The notes beneath the pieces are model-generated. The model ran no database searches. It saw nothing but the letters and a program-made list of their open reading frames with translations, and was not told the DNA's origin. A program made the translations under genes and the position numbers. This document shows positions 60,320 through 64,000 of a stretch of DNA of 64,000 nt, piece by piece. The stretch is from positions 15,975,646 through 16,039,645 of the forward strand of contig CM066919.1 of NCBI GenBank assembly GCA_033964015.1, in the 5' to 3' direction. The DNA comes from Scolanthus callimorphus (Eukaryota > Cnidaria > Anthozoa > Actiniaria > Edwardsiidae). Within the stretch, counting starts at the first letter, position 1. The number at the start of each line of letters is the position of its first letter.

Positions 60320-61270
60320 GATCACACGGCCAGATTTTTAAAATTCATAGCACGGACCGACGGGTTTGGCTATAAAGAGCGCGTAGTATGATTTTACCTT
60401 ACTAATAAACTGAAACTGAAATTACCTTTCAAGCATTGCAAAATATACCAATGCCAATGAATGACTGAAAAACTTTATCAAGTGGCTTAACTGCCAGCAG
60501 ATTCAGAAGACACCGACTTGTATGCATTTCGGCAGGCACAAGCGGGGTCGCTTAAGCAAAAATATGAATAGTTGGGAAACAGTAGAGCCAAAATAGATAC
60601 TGAACGAATACACACTATTTTCTTTCCATTAAAAATATCTATTAGAAATGAATATACAACCTTCGTTAACTGACGAAAATCTGTGCACCCCATTGGTTAA
60701 AATCGATCAAGTGAGGTTCGATTACGTAGCGACATCGAAGCGAGCGAGCGCGTTATTGGCAATAATGCATAAATACTGTGCAGTGGACAAAATGGCTTTC
60801 AGCACATCAACGAGCACGTCAAGATTTTCAGAAGTGTAAGTCCACGGCACTAATCCAATATTTGACGAAGCTGTTCCCTTAAAACTACAAAAAGGCAAAC
60901 TACATCGAGTGTTTCAATCCAGAAACAGTTCTAAGAGACAAGGAAATCATTTCTATGTTATTGCACACAGTGAACTCAGATTGGATATTAATAGTGTTAG
61001 ACTTTTACGCCCTAATTGGCCCCTATTAGTAGTCGGACTTATTATGACAGTTGCAAATGCCAAAATATGTTAGTTGCTCTTTCTATAAAATACTTAATTT
61101 GTCGCTAGATTTAGTCCAACAAAAACTTACAAAATTGTGACATTTAATGTCAGATCAAACGAAAAGCGAGAGAAGTTTTAAAGCGCGTCAGCGCCGTCTT
61201 TATAAATCCCTTTCAAATAATTCCATTGGAATTGACGTTTCACCCTTTTTTTAAATGTGACGCCGATGAA
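60320..61270. other. Unassigned intergenic DNA
   Basis: No recognisable gene or clear repeat structure. Confidence 0.4.
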
Positions 61271-61275
61271 CAAGA

Positions 61276-61641
61276 GAGACCTTAAGCTGCGACGACGGCA
61301 ACGAGGACGACAACGGCAGAGAACAATACACTTGATTACAGAACACAATGCCTACACGTGCAGATGTATGAAATCAAATGTATTTCAAACGTTTATCCTG
61401 AACATTAGGACGTGGGACTGCTAAGTTTTAACCGTCTGACGAGAACGTGAACGCGACTGGCGATTTTATCATCATTTTGTTTGATATGACTGCAGAGATG
61501 TGAGTCTGCTCCTATCAATGTTAAAATGCAAAGGTGAATTTGAACTTGCTGCAGAATATGGAGAAATATGAACAATCGCGTAGACGACGTTCAGTGATAC
61601 GCCGTCGTCCTCGTTGCCGTTGTCGTAGCTTAAGGTCTCTA
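61276..61641. mobile_element. MITE with GACCTTAAGCTGCGACGACG ends
   Basis: GAGACCTTAAGCTGCGACGA and CGGCAACGAGGACGAC at the left are mirrored by GTCGTCCTCGTTGCCG and AGCTTAAGGTCTC at the right. Confidence 0.85.
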
Positions 61642-62363
61642 ATATCACATTATAGATTACACCTGCAAAAATAGCTGAGAACCAGCTCAGCACAGCACAC
61701 TGGACTAGAGCAGATTTCGTATTATTTATTATTCATATCACGCGAAATTGCTGATCAACCGATCAAAATGCTTGACACTGCACGGTACAATTTCGTCACG
61801 GCAGGACACTGCACTGAACATGCCGTAACGTTTTCCCCAGCCATACGAAATCTGCTCTAATGACCCACCGCATTACCGCCTGTCCTCTTATGTCAACATT
61901 AGACAAGGTGTCTGGCGGTGTGTCAGCCGAGAGACATGTCTTCCCATAAAATGTATTTGCACGTATGTGTGAAAATGCGTCATCTGTCAATGGGGCTTTC
62001 CTGTACCAGCAGATCCCTTTAAGATTTCCCTTTCAGGGATGTGACCGTTCTACGGACTTACTGTACATTATGTTTATATTAAAGGCGTCAGGACGACGTC
62101 TACCTTGTATTTTCAAAATACCATATTGTCACCTTCTGAAATGCTCACAAAACAGAAGGAAGAGCAGCTAATGACGTATTCGACCTTGTACAAAGTGTCG
62201 AGACGTAAGCAAACGTGCTAGGGTCCTGTTCGGGGGCAGTCAAGCACGTCTCCACAATCCACTGTTTTATGAAGTACACTTCTGTAATTGTACGTATATC
62301 CATCTCCTAATTGCAAATGGTATAACCGCTATTGTGATGCACGGCTAATATGTCTTCTTCATT
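61642..62363. other. 3' flank of the zinc-finger gene
   Basis: Presumed 3' UTR and downstream DNA on the minus strand. No nearby canonical polyadenylation signal is convincing. Confidence 0.4.
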
Positions 62364-62686
62364 TTAACAGGAGGTAGCCCCATGGATCATGAGTTCAGAG
62401 TGGAGTTTCAGATGCTCCTGAAGATGCAGAGTGATAGAGAACTCCTTCCCGCACACGAAACACTTGTGTGGCTTGCTGCCGCTGTGGATGTTCATATGAT
62501 CTCGTAGATCCCCTTCGCACGTGAACTGGCTACAACAGATGGTGCAGTTATAGAGTGGTGGCTGGGTAACGCCCTCATGAAGCTGTTTATGCTCTTCGCA
62601 ATGCACGCGGTAGCTGTCCTCTTTCGAGAACGTCTTGAAGCAAAAGTTACACCGGAATATGGAACGAGCTGGTTTGTTGGCTTGAC
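62364..62686 (-). CDS. Zinc-finger last exon (fingers f, g, h and stop)
   Basis: GQANKPARSIFRCNFCFKTF, then YNCTICCSQFTCEGDLRDH and HKCFVCGKEFSITLHLQEH; TAA at 62366-62364. The linkers between these fingers are long and non-canonical. Acceptor TTTTCAG|GTC. Confidence 0.95.
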
Positions 62687-64000
62687 CTGAAAATGATACA
62701 ACAATCAGGATTTTCGAGACATCAATGACTTAAAGTTCCTGATCAAAAGTTGTTATACGTGGTTTTGAGGTCCCAAATATTCAACCAGGATATTAAAACA
62801 AGAGGAGGTGAAAAACAGTTTTATTAATCGAATTGGGTTTGTTTGGATATCCTGTTGAACCTTTTCTTCGCGTACCAGGTAGTGAACCCAATCGCAAAGT
62901 GAGTACACCAATTCTAAATAAAGCCTTAGGAGTGATCACAAAGTAATTGCGAATTACGAATTATCGAATTATCTCCTCAATGGACTTCTCTTTTTGAGAG
63001 AAATGCCTGTGGAGGAGGTTACATTCATCGCGCGTGCAACGTCATCCGTAAGAAAGAATGCAAACATATCCCGGGTGTGTATAGTGTGAAAGTAGCCCTT
63101 ACCCGAGTGCATGGCCCTGTGCTGCCTGAGCGCACTGATGTGCTGGAACACCCTTCCGCACTGCTCACAAACGAATGTACTCTCCACAGAATGACCCAGT
63201 TTGTGCTTCCTTAGCGCGTCCGCACGCCGGAACTCCATATTGCACTCCTCGCACTTGAACTGGTTTGCTCCCGTGTGAAGATTGATGTGCTTCTTGAGGT
63301 CGCTCGACTGTTTGAATGCTCGAGAGCAGATATGACATTTGAAAGGCCTCTCCCCTAAACAACCACAACAACAAAAAACAAACACAACATAAAGATGCTT
63401 CATAGTGAACAGATTCAAGAGATACATGTATGCGGTAAGCGCTCGTTGCCCGGGGGGGGGGGGGGGGGGAAGTCCAATATTTTTTTGTCGGGGATGATCG
63501 TCGGAAATTTTCAGTTGCACCCCTAAAAGATACCAAACATGGCGGGCCATGGCGTGGTTAAAAAAATATATTACCCTAAAGGATATCCTAAAAGATGAGG
63601 TCTTATGTACCAAGTAGGCGCGAAGGACACAGGTAACAGGTGAAAGATACCCATCAAGAAATGTCCGTGTTTTTTTCTAATTTATAGTCTTCTCGAATCG
63701 AATAATCTCTCTGACTTTCACGGTTTTAATTTGGACACAGACACCGTAAAAGATACCAATCTCCCTAAAATTTATTGAAGATCACGATACACCATGTATA
63801 GCCAAAAAGGTGAATTGACACGTACCGGTATGAATACGGACATGGTCACGTAGATGGCTACGCGTTCTAAACATTTTCTCACATACGTCACACTTGAATT
63901 TGAATCTCTTGTTTCCTTGGTGAATAACCGAGTGCTGCTTGAGAAGACTGGCACGAGAGAAACACTTCTTGCACACAGGGCATCGATGCGGTTTGTTGTC
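62364..64000 (-). CDS. C2H2 zinc-finger protein, C-terminal part (8 fingers), 5'-incomplete
   Basis: Likely nuclear DNA-binding protein; targets unknown. Three exons read in frame: 64000-63826 (continues right of the window), 63354-63103 and 62686-62364. Eight C-x2-C-x12-H-x3-H fingers are visible: CPVC..HSVIH, CDVC..HVRIH, CHIC..HINLH, CEEC..HKLGH, CEQC..HRAMH, CNFC..HCEEH, CTIC..HMNIH and CFVC..HLKLH. The linker HTG|ERPFKC is split by the first intron at the Gly. The protein ends LKLHSELMIHGATSC. No KRAB, BTB or SCAN domain is in view. Too many families share this layout to name the gene. Confidence 0.95.
63103..63354 (-). CDS. Zinc-finger exon (fingers c, d, e)
   Basis: GERPFKCHICSRAF to HISALRQHRAMHS plus one base of Gly. 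Acceptor TTGTTTAG|GGG, donor TCGG|GTAAGG. The intron upstream contains a CCCGGGG-family MITE. Confidence 0.95.
63449..63793. mobile_element. CCCGGGG-family hAT-like MITE, right end deleted
   Basis: Left end CCCGGGG.. (about 18 G) and GGGGATGATCGTCGGAAATT as in 22099 and 35375. It breaks off around GAAGATCACGATA, about 35 bases before the zinc-finger donor at 63826, so the right TIR and target duplication are missing. Confidence 0.85.
63826..64000 (-). CDS. Zinc-finger exon (fingers a and b), cut by the window edge
   Basis: 58 codons from DNKPHRCPVCKKCF to HLRDHVRIHT plus one base of Gly. Donor ACCG|GTACGT. Confidence 0.94.

Overview
This window looks like animal nuclear DNA, most probably from an anthozoan cnidarian (coral or sea anemone). 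The genes are metazoan families with many small introns, and the space between and inside them is packed with short terminal-inverted-repeat (TIR) elements, foldback elements and 5'-truncated LINEs. The animal assignment follows directly from the genes. The anthozoan assignment is inference from genome style. No prokaryotic operons, tRNA, rRNA or CRISPR array were seen.

Three genes are supported by exon-by-exon reading with matching splice phases. (1) 920-17401, minus strand: a class I unconventional myosin closest to the myosin Ic/Ih group. Twenty coding exons give about 636 in-frame residues, from the start Met to just before the end of the motor. The neck and tail lie left of the window. 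(2) 39434-44275, plus strand: a complete six-exon mitochondrial L-threonine 3-dehydrogenase (TDH), 352 aa. (3) 62364-64000, minus strand: the last three exons of a C2H2 zinc-finger protein, with eight fingers in view; the 5' part lies right of the window. A decayed, intron-containing duplicate of TDH lies at 22820-24950 on the same strand as the real gene.

Layout: 1-919, purine-rich repeat and unassigned DNA. 920-17660, the myosin gene; its introns hold a 21-bp minisatellite, LINE and MITE insertions, a 1.9-kb TIR element and a tandem duplication of part of an exon. 17660-39430, mainly nested repeats plus the TDH pseudogene. 39434-44275, TDH; its introns hold a 112-bp near-perfect palindrome and a 780-bp TTAA-flanked element. 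44276-62363, mainly mobile elements: a TTAA-flanked 1.36-kb element carrying a huge inverted duplication, hAT-like elements with duplicated targets, a 0.4-kb palindrome, and a LINE broken by two later insertions. 62364-64000, the zinc-finger gene.

The three genes have no evident shared pathway: one is a membrane-actin motor, one a mitochondrial threonine-catabolic enzyme, one a nucleic-acid-binding protein. The most distinctive content is the mobile DNA. Several elements have target-site duplications that can be read directly, so nesting order and likely superfamily can be inferred.
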